NCBI GenBank assembly: GCA_001464355.1
Contig: LNEU01000016.1
Coordinates: 62,001-126,000, forward strand
Direction: 5' to 3'
Length of the DNA stretch: 64,000 bases
DNA from: Burkholderiales bacterium Ga0077544
GTDB lineage: Bacteria > Pseudomonadota > Gammaproteobacteria > Burkholderiales > Burkholderiaceae_D
The translations under genes were made by a program, and so were the position numbers. Below are positions 55,145-63,094 of the stretch, piece after piece. Under the pieces are notes generated by a model. The model had not been told where the DNA came from. It was given only the letters and a program-made list of their open reading frames with translations, and did not search any database. Position 1 is the stretch's first letter; every line of letters starts with the position of its first letter.

Positions 55145-55828
55145 TTACAGAGTCGATTGACCTGGCGCCCACGCCGGTCCCGCCAGATTGAGCGGCTCGA
55201 CACGCCGTATGAATACCTGATACGCCTGCTGCAACTCGGCTGCCGGCAAGCCTTGATGCTCGGCGGCGAAGCGCGAGAATTCCTGCTTCAGATATAGCGC
55301 CTTCAATTGTTCGGGCAAGGGATCGTCGTTCGAGCCGACAAAGAACAACGCTGCCTTCAACTGACACTTCTTGATATAGGCGACGAAAGAATCCGCATCC
55401 TTGACTTCATCGAAGCCATAACAGAATTGCCAGATGTGCCGGATGTCGTCGCTGATCGCTTCCCACATGCCGCGCAGATAGGCATCCAGATCGCCACGCA
55501 GATTGCAGGAGAAAACGATGTACTTGGACTTCAGGTGATCTTCGCGCGGTAAGGCTGCGCGGCGAAATTTATCCGAGAAGATGGACATGAAGTCGTAGAA
55601 AGTGCCGCCGAATTCGGTACCGGCCAGCGATTCGTAATACACATCGTCGAGCACAAAATAACGACACAGATAGGTTTGCGGCACTTTGGCCATCGGGCTG
55701 TGTTCCAGCAAACCCCAGTTCTGCAGGCGGTGCCTGACTTCATCACTGTAGGCGGTGCCGTTGTAGTGGCCCTTCTCGATAGGACACAGGCAGGTTAATG
55801 CGTAGGCGTTGCCGCTGATGTTAGCCAT
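55145..55828 (-). CDS. DyP-operon protein 2 (paralogue of next gene)
   Basis: A 227-residue soluble protein with no named domain that I recognise. It starts MANISGNAYALTCLCPI after a GGGAGATTGAG ribosome binding site and shares with its upstream neighbour the start NI(S/A)GxAYA...PI, a middle segment (SKYIVFSCNLRGDLDAYLRG against NYSYMLFFSNFNGSWAQYVD) and a Trp-containing helix after it. The middle segment recalls the ferredoxin-like parts found in or beside DyP peroxidases and catalase-like proteins, so a haem-protein accessory or substrate-handling role is an inference. One base separates it from the upstream stop (TGAGATG). Confidence 0.75.
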   Translation of the reverse strand: MANISGNAYALTCLCPIEKGHYNGTAYSDEVRHRLQNWGLLEHSPMAKVPQTYLCRYFVLDDVYYESLAGTEFGGTFYDFMSIFSDKFRRAALPREDHLKSKYIVFSCNLRGDLDAYLRGMWEAISDDIRHIWQFCYGFDEVKDADSFVAYIKKCQLKAALFFVGSNDDPLPEQLKALYLKQEFSRFAAEHQGLPAAELQQAYQVFIRRVEPLNLAGPAWAPGQSTL

Positions 55829-55829
55829 C

Positions 55830-56450
55830 TCAATCTCCCTTGGCCTGGTCGGCCAGGCTGACAATCGGCAACGCTTGCATGGTGCCCATATCGTGCTGCA
55901 GGCTGCGCAGCAAGGCTTTGTAGTTTTTCAGGAATTCATCGGGCGGTGCATTGTTGTATTGCGCGTCAAAGGCAAGCAGCTGGGTTTTCAGGGCCTTCGC
56001 CGATTTGACGTCATTCGATGCGGCCATCGGATAGGCGCTGTAATAGTGATCGGTCTGGATCTGGTTGAACTGTATGTATTCATGGAAAGGCGTCAGCGGT
56101 ACCGAGCGCGGGTAACGGATATTCCATTTCCAGAACAGATCGAGGCCGCTCGGTATCGAGAACGTGAAGGAATCGACGTACTGCGCCCAGCTGCCATTGA
56201 AATTGCTGAAGAACAGCATGTAGGAATAGTTCAGCGTTTCCTTCGGCTGATGTTCGCTCAGATGCGGAAACTGCTTGCGGCCGACGATGACCCAGCGCGC
56301 ATAGTGAATCAGCGATAGCGTGATCAGACCCTTGAGCGTCGATGGCATTTTGAGCGCCACCCAGAAAATGACCTTGTTAATCCACGTCATATACCAGCGG
56401 ATCGGTGTGATCACATTCATGGCATAGGCTTTTCCAGCGATATTCGACAT
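55830..56450 (-). CDS. DyP-operon protein 1 (paralogue of previous gene)
   Basis: A 206-residue protein starting MSNIAGKAYAMNVITPI; GGGGAGAGTGC before the ATG at 56450 sets the start, and an open frame upstream to 56564 has no better site. A hydrophobic stretch (KVIFWVALKMP, LITLSLIHYARWVIVG) may touch a membrane. Shared features with the next gene are the N-terminus, a FFSNFNGSWAQYVDSF segment and the following Trp/Tyr-rich helix. First gene of the DyP operon. Function unknown; together the pair could act as a heterodimer serving the peroxidase. Confidence 0.75.
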   Translation of the reverse strand: MSNIAGKAYAMNVITPIRWYMTWINKVIFWVALKMPSTLKGLITLSLIHYARWVIVGRKQFPHLSEHQPKETLNYSYMLFFSNFNGSWAQYVDSFTFSIPSGLDLFWKWNIRYPRSVPLTPFHEYIQFNQIQTDHYYSAYPMAASNDVKSAKALKTQLLAFDAQYNNAPPDEFLKNYKALLRSLQHDMGTMQALPIVSLADQAKGD

Positions 56451-56930
56451 GCACTCTCCCCTTGCAACATCTGACACCATTACGGAAATATCAGTACGCA
56501 GAAAAAACGCCCAATCACAGCAGCGCCTACGGCTTCTGATATCGACTTTTGGAACGGGCAGCAAGCTGATTCACTTGTGCAGCCCTGATTACGATCTTGA
56601 TTTTTCTTTTACTGGTACTGCAGCCGTATGGATCAGCGTTGACCCGCTACGAATACTCCCTGCCGAAAGACGGATAGTGCGACCTGCGTGTTTGCTGCAC
56701 TTTTCTATTGAACTATCTATCTAGTTTTTTATTGAAGTTTTTTATTGATCACGGGCCGCAGCAAGATTACATGAATGCATGCGATTGTCGCAATAAAATA
56801 AAGCGTCACTATCCCGTCATTTGCCCCATGCTTTGCTATATTCTTGCTGTGCACAGGCGCGGCAGTTGATGCGATACATCATCCATCAACTGCCATATCA
56901 GATGACGCTGCAAAACCTCCCAGAGAGATC
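56451..56930. other. Divergent intergenic region
   Basis: Holds the promoters of the DyP operon and of the phosphorelay gene. A 91-codon frame at 56449-56724 lacks a ribosome binding site and has atypical composition, and is not called. No strong repeat seen. Confidence 0.4.
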
Positions 56931-58526
56931 ATGTCTTCAACCATCCGCTTCAAACTGAAGCTGCGCACCAGCGCACAGCAAGCTCGCGTGCTGCGTCGCC
57001 GTGCCTTGCAGAACAATGCATTGAACGGCACCGAGTTGAACCCGCAACTGGTGGATGCGCTGCATCGCACGATCAACACGCAAATGAATGGCATCATCGG
57101 CGCGCTGGAAATGATCCGCCAAAACGATCTGGCATCCGATCAATCAGACATGATCAATCTGGCGCAAGACAGTGCCGACAATTTGTTGCTGGAAGTAGAC
57201 CAGTTGCTGGCCTCGCCTCAGGATTTCAGCAGCCCGATACCGTTAGAGACCGCCAGCGATCCTGTGGCCAACATCAAAATGATGCTGGTCTATGCAGATG
57301 CAGATCAACGTTCGCGGATTGAAAATAAATTGCAGCTACGCGGCGTGCGCGTGAACAGTTTCGAGCTCCCGAATGATGCGCTGGTGGCGCTGGAAAAAGC
57401 TGCCGAGGATGGCGATCCGTATCGCATCGTTTTACTGGATCAGAACATGGCCGGCATCTCCGGCGAGACTCTAGGCATCGCCATCAGCAATTCGCCCTTG
57501 TATCGCGATGCGCTGATCATCCTGATGAGTGATGAGCACAGCCGATCGGATGCAGACAGGCTGACACATGCAGGGTTTTCCGCATGGCTACCGAAGCCTA
57601 CTCCGCACAGCATGCTGCTCAATACCTTGCGCATGTTGTGTACCTGTATCGTCAAAAAAGATGCGCCACGCTTCGTCTGTGCCGGCGTGCGCTTCGCTGC
57701 GACACTGAATACGAAACTGCATGCGAAGCCGAGTGCGGACGGTACCGATTTTTTTGCAGGCTTCTCGCATGCGCGCATTCTGGCTGTCGATGACCATGCA
57801 GTGAATCTGCACGTGGCAAAGAGCATGCTGGCGCGTTTCGGCTGCGAGGTTGATACCGCCTCCAGCGGCGAGCAAGCGCTGCAACTGGTGCATGCTCGGC
57901 ATTACGATCTGGTATTGATGGATTGCCAGATGCCGCAGATGGATGGCTATCAAACCACGGCTTTATTGCGTGCGATGGAATCCGCCGATAGCCATACCAT
58001 CATCATCGGCTGGTCGGCCGGCACCCGGCACAATGAACGCGATACCTGTCTGGCGATCGGCATGGATGATTTCATCGCCAAGCCGATACGGCTGCGCTCA
58101 TTGCATGAGTTGCTGACGCGCTGGCTGTCGGCGACAGCCAGCAGCATGAAGACGGTGCAACAGGATGACGAGCTGGATGCCACGCAACAAATGTTTGGCG
58201 AGGATTTTTCCGAGCTTGCGCAGCTGTTTCTTGCCGATAGTCCGAAGCGACTGGCATCGCTGACCACCGCGATAGCCGAACAGGATGCGCTTGCAACAGG
58301 ACGTTTGGCGCATGTCTTGTGCGGCAGCACTGCATCCTTAGGTGCGACTGCACTGGCGGCTCTTTGCCGGGACCTTGAAATCAAGGCAAAAAATCATGAG
58401 CTGGATGATGCGCCTGCACGCTTGCATGCAATAGAACGCGAGTACGCACGCATCAACGCAAAATTGGATGACATGCTGCACCCCGCAATCCAGACCGAGC
58501 CAGGCAATACGCACGGCAAACATTGA
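56931..58526 (+). CDS. HisKA-like/REC-REC-HPt phosphorelay protein without ATPase domain
   Basis: A 531-residue protein that looks like a hybrid sensor kinase with the catalytic part removed. Near residue 40 is a degenerate dimerisation helix, DALHRTINTQMNGIIGALEM, in which the MNGIIG part is typical but the His is one residue out of register. Next is a weak receiver (VLLDQNMAGISG, LPKPT), then a normal receiver (ILAVDDHAVNLHVAKS, LVLMDCQMPQMDG, IAKPI) and a C-terminal HPt with the His in AHVLCGSTASLGA (the usual Lys after His is Cys). No HATPase motifs exist. It can probably only relay phosphate from another kinase. A receiver gene follows 37 bp downstream. Confidence 0.85.
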   Translation: MSSTIRFKLKLRTSAQQARVLRRRALQNNALNGTELNPQLVDALHRTINTQMNGIIGALEMIRQNDLASDQSDMINLAQDSADNLLLEVDQLLASPQDFSSPIPLETASDPVANIKMMLVYADADQRSRIENKLQLRGVRVNSFELPNDALVALEKAAEDGDPYRIVLLDQNMAGISGETLGIAISNSPLYRDALIILMSDEHSRSDADRLTHAGFSAWLPKPTPHSMLLNTLRMLCTCIVKKDAPRFVCAGVRFAATLNTKLHAKPSADGTDFFAGFSHARILAVDDHAVNLHVAKSMLARFGCEVDTASSGEQALQLVHARHYDLVLMDCQMPQMDGYQTTALLRAMESADSHTIIIGWSAGTRHNERDTCLAIGMDDFIAKPIRLRSLHELLTRWLSATASSMKTVQQDDELDATQQMFGEDFSELAQLFLADSPKRLASLTTAIAEQDALATGRLAHVLCGSTASLGATALAALCRDLEIKAKNHELDDAPARLHAIEREYARINAKLDDMLHPAIQTEPGNTHGKH

Positions 58527-58563
58527 CTACCTCCCCCCCACGATTGTCTAGCGAGAATATTTT

Positions 58564-58956
58564 TTGATCAAGGCACCAGGCAAACTCAATTTCGTTATTG
58601 CCGACGACGACAGAATGACACGCAATGTATTGCGCATGTTGCTGCATGAAGGCTATCACCACGTTGCCGGTGAAGCCGGCGACGGCGAGAAGGCGCTCGA
58701 GCTATGTATCGCGCATCAGCCTGATATTGCATTCATTGACATCGACATGCCCAAGCTTGACGGTCATCAGGCCACGCAAAAGATACGTGAGCAGTGCAAG
58801 AATACGCAGGTCATTGTCGTCAGTTCACTGGCTACTGTCAGCCATGTTCAGCAAGCGCTACAGGCCGGGGCAAACGGCTTTGTCGTCAAGCCCTTTAACA
58901 GCAACAAGGTCAATGAAGCGATACGGCAATGCCTGAAAAAATTGAAGATCGCTTGA
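58564..58956 (+). CDS. Single-domain response regulator
   Basis: A 130-residue receiver: acidic pair in FVIADDDRMTRN, phospho-Asp in AFIDIDMPKLDG, Ser/Thr in IVVSSLAT and Lys in FVVKPF. No output domain. Translation probably begins at a TTG (58564), since the first ATG would remove the first strand and acidic pocket. It lies 37 bp after the HPt protein gene and is a natural partner for it: the HPt domain could pass phosphate to this receiver. The target of the receiver is unknown. Confidence 0.88.
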   Translation: MIKAPGKLNFVIADDDRMTRNVLRMLLHEGYHHVAGEAGDGEKALELCIAHQPDIAFIDIDMPKLDGHQATQKIREQCKNTQVIVVSSLATVSHVQQALQAGANGFVVKPFNSNKVNEAIRQCLKKLKIA

Positions 58957-59062
58957 ATCTGCATTGATAATATTGGAACCTGGTGTTGCCTGTATCATCA
59001 TGAAAACAGCCGAGACGCGACTCTCCGCGCATCCCATACGAACATGCTGAAAGTACCGGAAA

Positions 59063-59401
59063 ATGAACCAAATTCCTGAATCAAAAAAGAATCATCTGTG
59101 GCGCAAAACCATCTGGCATACCGACCCGGAAGACTTTCCGCTCGGCCCGCATCATTCGGTGGAAGTGTATTGCTGCGAAGAGTCGAACGGTTACGCGATC
59201 TGGTATGCGCGCCGACTGGCAAAGGATGACAGCAGAAATCACGCTGGAATTGAAAACGGCGATTATCTGCTCAACTTTTTCGCCAAGACCAAACGTGACG
59301 ATGCGATAGAACGCGCAGTCCTGATCGCCAATAGCGATGCGTCTACCGACAAAATCATTGCCGCGCTGGACGCTTTGGCGAGGAACGCACAAAAGATTTA
59401 A
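59063..59401 (+). CDS. Hypothetical protein, 112 residues
   Basis: No family recognised. A soluble protein with a Trp/His-rich start (NHLWRKTIWHTDPEDFP), the pair VEVYCCEESNGYAIWYARR and a helical, acidic/basic C-terminal half. The vicinal CysCys could bind metal but there is no second pair. ATG at 59063 follows a weak GGAAA. It stands between a receiver gene and the convergent srkA, with no evident partner; the codon use is ordinary for the window. Confidence 0.6.
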   Translation: MNQIPESKKNHLWRKTIWHTDPEDFPLGPHHSVEVYCCEESNGYAIWYARRLAKDDSRNHAGIENGDYLLNFFAKTKRDDAIERAVLIANSDASTDKIIAALDALARNAQKI

Positions 59402-59475
59402 AAGGTTGCCGCAAGCAAATAAAGCCGCACTTAACAATCCGGCAAGCGCTCAGCGCGCTGATGCAGGCAATCGCA

Positions 59476-60468
59476 TCAACACGTCCACAACGGCGCTTCA
59501 TCCATCAAGGCCACTTGTTCGCGTAATTCGAGGATGCGATCCTGCCAATAGCGTTGCGTATTGAACCACGGGAAAGCGACCGGGAAAGCGGGATCTTCCC
59601 AGCGCCGTGCCAGCCATGCTGCATAGTGAATCAGACGCAATGTGCGCAATGCTTCGACCAAATGTAATTCGCGGGTATCAAATTCGACAAAGTCTTCATA
59701 ACCGGCAAGCAAGTCAGAGAACTGACGCACCATATCGCGCCGCTCACCCGATAACAGCATCCACAAATCCTGAATTGCCGGTCCGATGCGGCTGTCGTCA
59801 AAGTCGACAAAGTGTGGCCCCGCGTCAGTCCACAAAACATTACCAATGTGACAATCTCCATGCAGCCGCAAATTTTTAATGTCACCAGCCCTGTCGAAAC
59901 AGCGCCGCACGCCATCGATCGCCTGCGCAACCACGCTGCGATAGGCATCGAGCAAATCAGGCGGTATGAAGTTATTCGCCAGCAGATAATCACGCGGCTC
60001 TTCACCAAAGGTAGCGATATTTAATGCCGGCCTGTGCTGAAACGACTGCAGGCTGCCGACTGCATGGATACGCCCGATAAAGCGACCCAGCCATTCCAGC
60101 GTCGCCGGATCGTCAAGTTCCGGCGCCCTGCCACCGTGCCGCGCAAAGACGGCAAAGCGAAAACCGGAAAATTCATGCAGCGTTTTGCCATTCGCCAGCG
60201 TCATCGCCGGCACGACCGGGATTTCCCGTTCGACCAGTTCAGCGACGAATGCATGCTCTTCCAGAATCGCCTCATCGGTCCAGCGCGCTGGCCTATAGAA
60301 CTTGGCAACCAGCGGCGGGCCATCCTCGATACCGATTTGATAGACACGGTTTTCGTAACTATTGAGCGCGAGCAGACGGCCGTCGCTATATAAACCGACG
60401 CTTTCCAGCGCATCGAGTACGCAATCGGGCGTGAGTGCGGAAAAAGACAAGTCAGGAGATGAATTCAT
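59476..60468 (-). CDS. srkA: Stress response kinase A (YihE/RdoA)
   Basis: A 330-residue cytosolic kinase of the choline/aminoglycoside kinase fold that in E. coli protects cells in stress, opposing MazEF-linked death. Seen motifs: the N-terminal [10 protein letters not shown], the Lys strand [12 protein letters not shown], catalytic [14 protein letters not shown] and metal-binding [12 protein letters not shown], and the conserved ending region [16 protein letters not shown]...WFNTQRYWQ. Length matches E. coli SrkA (328). Single gene facing rightward genes on both sides. Confidence 0.94.
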   Translation of the reverse strand: MNSSPDLSFSALTPDCVLDALESVGLYSDGRLLALNSYENRVYQIGIEDGPPLVAKFYRPARWTDEAILEEHAFVAELVEREIPVVPAMTLANGKTLHEFSGFRFAVFARHGGRAPELDDPATLEWLGRFIGRIHAVGSLQSFQHRPALNIATFGEEPRDYLLANNFIPPDLLDAYRSVVAQAIDGVRRCFDRAGDIKNLRLHGDCHIGNVLWTDAGPHFVDFDDSRIGPAIQDLWMLLSGERRDMVRQFSDLLAGYEDFVEFDTRELHLVEALRTLRLIHYAAWLARRWEDPAFPVAFPWFNTQRYWQDRILELREQVALMDEAPLWTC

Positions 60469-60620
60469 TTGCGCATTGTACGGTGCGAGCGCATTTCTCC
60501 ACCGCCCATTTGCACTGCAACAACTCGTTCATCCAGATGACCGAATTTCAGCAATCGCAACAAATCTTTGCGCTTCATGCTGATACACTTCGGCTCTGCA
60601 CATCCACAAAGAAACTCATC

Positions 60621-61316
60621 ATGCAACTCGACCAGCCCCTCTCCGATAAAGAATTCGACGAACTCGATAAATTCCTGCTGTCCGATCGTACCGCCGACGA
60701 CTGCATGGCGATGGACTCACTGCACGGCTATCTGACTGCATTGACTGTCGGCCCGGAAGAAGTACCTTTGGCTGAATGGCTGCCGCATGTCTGGGGCGAA
60801 GATGCAGAAGCCATCCCGAAATTCAAGAACGACAAAGAATACGAACGCATCGTCGCGCTGATCGCCCGCTTCATGAACGAAATCGCCATCACGCTGGAAG
60901 TCGCGCCAAAAGAATACGAACCACTGTTCTGCGAACACGAATGGGAAGGCAAACCGGTACTGGACGGCGAAGCCTGGGCCTGGGGTTTCAACCTAGGCAT
61001 GAGCCTGCGCGCAGAGGCATGGGAGCCAATCGAGACCTCGAACATCGCACCGCTGATGCGCCCTATATATCTGCTAGGTGCGGAAGAGATCGAAGAAGAA
61101 GAAATGGTGCTGGTGGATAACCCAGTCAAATGCCACAAGCTAACAATCGAAATCGAAGCCGCCATCCCAGAAATCCACAAGTTCTGGCTGCCACACCGCA
61201 AATCGGCAGTAAAAACCGTACAACGCGAAACACCGAAGGTCGGCCGTAACGACGATTGCTCATGCGGTAGCGGGAAGAAGTTCAAGAAGTGCTGTGGTGC
61301 TGAAACTGCGGAGTAA
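60621..61316 (+). CDS. YecA/UPF0149 family protein with SEC-C zinc motif
   Basis: A 231-residue protein with an N-terminal UPF0149 helical domain ([47 protein letters not shown]) and a C-terminal SEC-C zinc-binding motif [18 protein letters not shown] (CxCx8CC). Related proteins (YecA) bind metal and associate with SecA or ribosomes in E. coli; the exact role here is unknown. The ATG at 60621 gives the family N-terminus, although the frame is open upstream into the srkA promoter region. A hairpin at 61334-61363 follows. Confidence 0.9.
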   Translation: MQLDQPLSDKEFDELDKFLLSDRTADDCMAMDSLHGYLTALTVGPEEVPLAEWLPHVWGEDAEAIPKFKNDKEYERIVALIARFMNEIAITLEVAPKEYEPLFCEHEWEGKPVLDGEAWAWGFNLGMSLRAEAWEPIETSNIAPLMRPIYLLGAEEIEEEEMVLVDNPVKCHKLTIEIEAAIPEIHKFWLPHRKSAVKTVQRETPKVGRNDDCSCGSGKKFKKCCGAETAE

Positions 61317-61333
61317 GTATTCATAACTCTGCT

Positions 61334-61363
61334 TTCATCTACATTTGTGCGAATGTAGATGAA
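61334..61363 (+). terminator. Hairpin after the SEC-C protein gene
   Basis: Perfect twelve-base stem TTCATCTACATT / AATGTAGATGAA with a six-base loop, 17 bp after the stop. The T-run is poor (GCGTTGCTGGGTTT), so it may stabilise the 3' end or terminate weakly. Confidence 0.55.
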
Positions 61364-61514
61364 GCGTTGCTGGGTTTCACGATTCTTTTAAGCATGCGAA
61401 AAACAGAAAGCTATGTGAGAGGCGCAATATGGCACAACGATCTCAGAAAAATATCGTGAGCGATGCATACCGTAGCGGCCATTTTATCCCGCAGTGTTTG
61501 CGGTATACATTACG

Positions 61515-62069
61515 TTAGGGCTTATGCGAAACGCACCATCTCTTACCTTTGCCTTCTTGGCGGCAATACTGGCGCCAACATTGGCAATTACTTTGTACTT
61601 TGCGGTCGGTGCCGGCATCGCCACATATAGCGGGCTAGCGAATGGCTCTGAGATGCGTGTCGGTGTCCTCGTTCTGCTATTTGGGATCCTCATTTCGGCG
61701 GGTCACGTATTGGTGCTCGGAATACCATCGATCCTACTTCTTAAGAAATTTAACCGCCTGAGCTCGTGGTCCGCGATCGCGATCAGCTTTGTGTTGGGGT
61801 GCATTCCGATGACTATTTGGTCATGGCCTTATGACTATTCGGAATTCAAGTCGGGTTACAGCTACTGGGATGGCAAAGCCATGGTGGATGCCAAAATCAA
61901 CGGTGTTCCTACCCTCACAGGTTGGGTCGACTATTTTCAAGGTGTCGGCTTTATGGGTGCGTTCGGCGCGCTAGCGGGCATAACATTCTGGCTCACTTAC
62001 AAATCACTAAGCCCTAACACTTCCGTCAAGCGGGACGCGCCGCAAGCGGCGCGTCCCTTACCTTAGACG
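61515..62069 (+). mobile_element. Solitary integron-type gene cassette
   Basis: Begins at GTTAGGGCTT (recombination point after G61514) and ends inside the attC core at 62069. The first bases TTAGGGCTT are an exact inverted complement of AAGCCCTAA at 62009-62017, as needed for R'/R'' pairing in the excised circle. It holds one short-spaced gene and an attC site, with no integrase gene within the window. Confidence 0.7.
61524..62066 (+). CDS. Cassette-borne membrane protein, 180 residues
   Basis: The product starts MRNAPSLTFAFLAAILAPTL and has about four hydrophobic segments (TFAFLAAILAPTLAITLYFAV, VLVLLFGILISAGHVLVLG, WSAIAISFVLGCIPMTIW, GFMGAFGALAGITFWLTY). I recognise no family. The ATG lies eight bases inside the cassette, and its only ribosome-binding-like bases (TAGGG) come from the cassette end itself. 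The last 15 codons (NTSVKRDAPQAARPLP) are translated from the attC, a common sign of cassette genes. The function is unknown; expression would depend on an upstream promoter. Confidence 0.75.
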   Translation: MRNAPSLTFAFLAAILAPTLAITLYFAVGAGIATYSGLANGSEMRVGVLVLLFGILISAGHVLVLGIPSILLLKKFNRLSSWSAIAISFVLGCIPMTIWSWPYDYSEFKSGYSYWDGKAMVDAKINGVPTLTGWVDYFQGVGFMGAFGALAGITFWLTYKSLSPNTSVKRDAPQAARPLP

Positions 62070-62075
62070 TTAAAT
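62011..62075 (+). repeat. attC-like recombination site
   Basis: R'' box GCCCTAAC (62011-62018), a long imperfect palindrome with stem GGGACGCGCCGC (62032-62043) / GCGGCGCGTCCC (62046-62057), an outer CGTC/GACG pair, and R' box GTTAAAT (62069-62075; consensus GTTRRRY). Size and layout (65 bp) suit an integron attC of the betaproteobacterial/Xanthomonas style. Confidence 0.72.
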
Positions 62076-62447
62076 TACGCCTTGGAAAAACTATTGCCAA
62101 AGTAGCTTTTGAAGTTGCCGTTGCTCTTATCCGCTTTGACGCTGCCGTTTGTGCGAAGCAGAAAATGGAAAAAGAAGTGAACGCTGTCTGAGCGAAGCGA
62201 GTTTCGTTCGCTTCCCATTTTTTGATTTGTACAAACGGGAAGCCCGAAGGGCCAGCGGCTTGCGGTCGCCTTCTTTTGCTTACTTTTCTTGGCGAAGCAA
62301 GAAAAGTGAGTGGCCGCCGGGCCACCCCCGGCTTCTACCCATCAGCTACCAACAAACTTCAGCCCAAAACCCCAAACTCAAATCTCAACAGAAATAAAAA
62401 AACGGACGCCACCATCGCATCCGCTAATCTCTTACCCATTAAGGAAA
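62076..62447. other. Intergenic region with dispersed-repeat-like sequence
   Basis: No gene called. Bases about 62195-62330 resemble a low-complexity repeat common between genes in Burkholderiales: CTTACTTTTCTTG (62279-62291) with inverted CAAGAAAAGTGAG (62298-62310), then TGGCCGCCGGGCCACCCCC. Two overlapping frames across it (SPSFAYFSWRSKKSEWPPG) translate the repeat and are not genes. The segment 62076-62194 next to the attC may be a remnant of another cassette. Confidence 0.5.
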
Positions 62448-63044
62448 TTACTCCTTAATAAAATGCTCCCGGTAATACCGCAACTCCTCAATCGACTCAA
62501 TAATGTCAGCCAGCGCAGTATGCTTCTGATGTTTCTTGAAACCACTCGCCAACTCAGGCTTCCAGCGTTTGCACAATTCCTTCAGCGTCGAGACATCCAG
62601 ATTCCGGTAATGGAAGAAAGCTTCCAGTTTCGGCATGCCCTTCGCCATGAAGCGTCTATCCTGACAAATCGAATTGCCGCACATAGGCGATTTGCCTTTT
62701 GGTACGTATGCCTTCAAAAATTCGATTAATGCCTCTTCCGCCTGCTCTTCGGTCACGGTTGACGCCTTGACGCGCTCGATCAGACCGGAGCGGCCGTGCG
62801 TGCCCTTGTTCCAAGCATCCATGCCATCCAGCGCTTCATCCGATTGATGAATCGCGAATACCGGACCTTCGCCGATAATATTCAATTCTGAATCTGTTAC
62901 CACCACGGCAACTTCAATGATGCGATCGTTTTCCGGATCGAGGCCGGTCATTTCCATATCGAGCCACACCAGATTGAACTCATTCGGACGTGCAGGTGTG
63001 GCGGATGGCGTTACGGATGGCGTTACTTCTGCAGCTTGTGACAT
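62448..63044 (-). CDS. orn: Oligoribonuclease
   Basis: A 198-residue DEDDh 3'-5' exoribonuclease that degrades the shortest oligoribonucleotides and pGpG, the product of cyclic di-GMP hydrolysis by EAL domains. Motifs: [22 protein letters not shown] (Asp and Glu), [14 protein letters not shown] (Asp) and [13 protein letters not shown] (His and Asp). An N-terminal extension of about 20 residues ([13 protein letters not shown]) is low-complexity. The ATG at 63044 follows AAGGGAAACAATT. Divergent from the M48 protease gene by 50 bp. Confidence 0.96.
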   Translation of the reverse strand: MSQAAEVTPSVTPSATPARPNEFNLVWLDMEMTGLDPENDRIIEVAVVVTDSELNIIGEGPVFAIHQSDEALDGMDAWNKGTHGRSGLIERVKASTVTEEQAEEALIEFLKAYVPKGKSPMCGNSICQDRRFMAKGMPKLEAFFHYRNLDVSTLKELCKRWKPELASGFKKHQKHTALADIIESIEELRYYREHFIKE

Positions 63045-63094
63045 AATTGTTTCCCTTAGACCGGCGTAATCCGTCATTTTCTCACAGGAAAAGA

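Noticed and set aside
56449-56724. 91-codon plus-strand frame in the DyP divergent region
   Set aside because: Begins inside the ribosome binding region of the DyP operon, has no Shine-Dalgarno and no domain-like pattern.
62149-62397. Small proteins with SWRSKKSEWPPG-type sequence
   Set aside because: Translation of a dispersed intergenic repeat; two frames across it look equally open, as expected for non-coding repeats.
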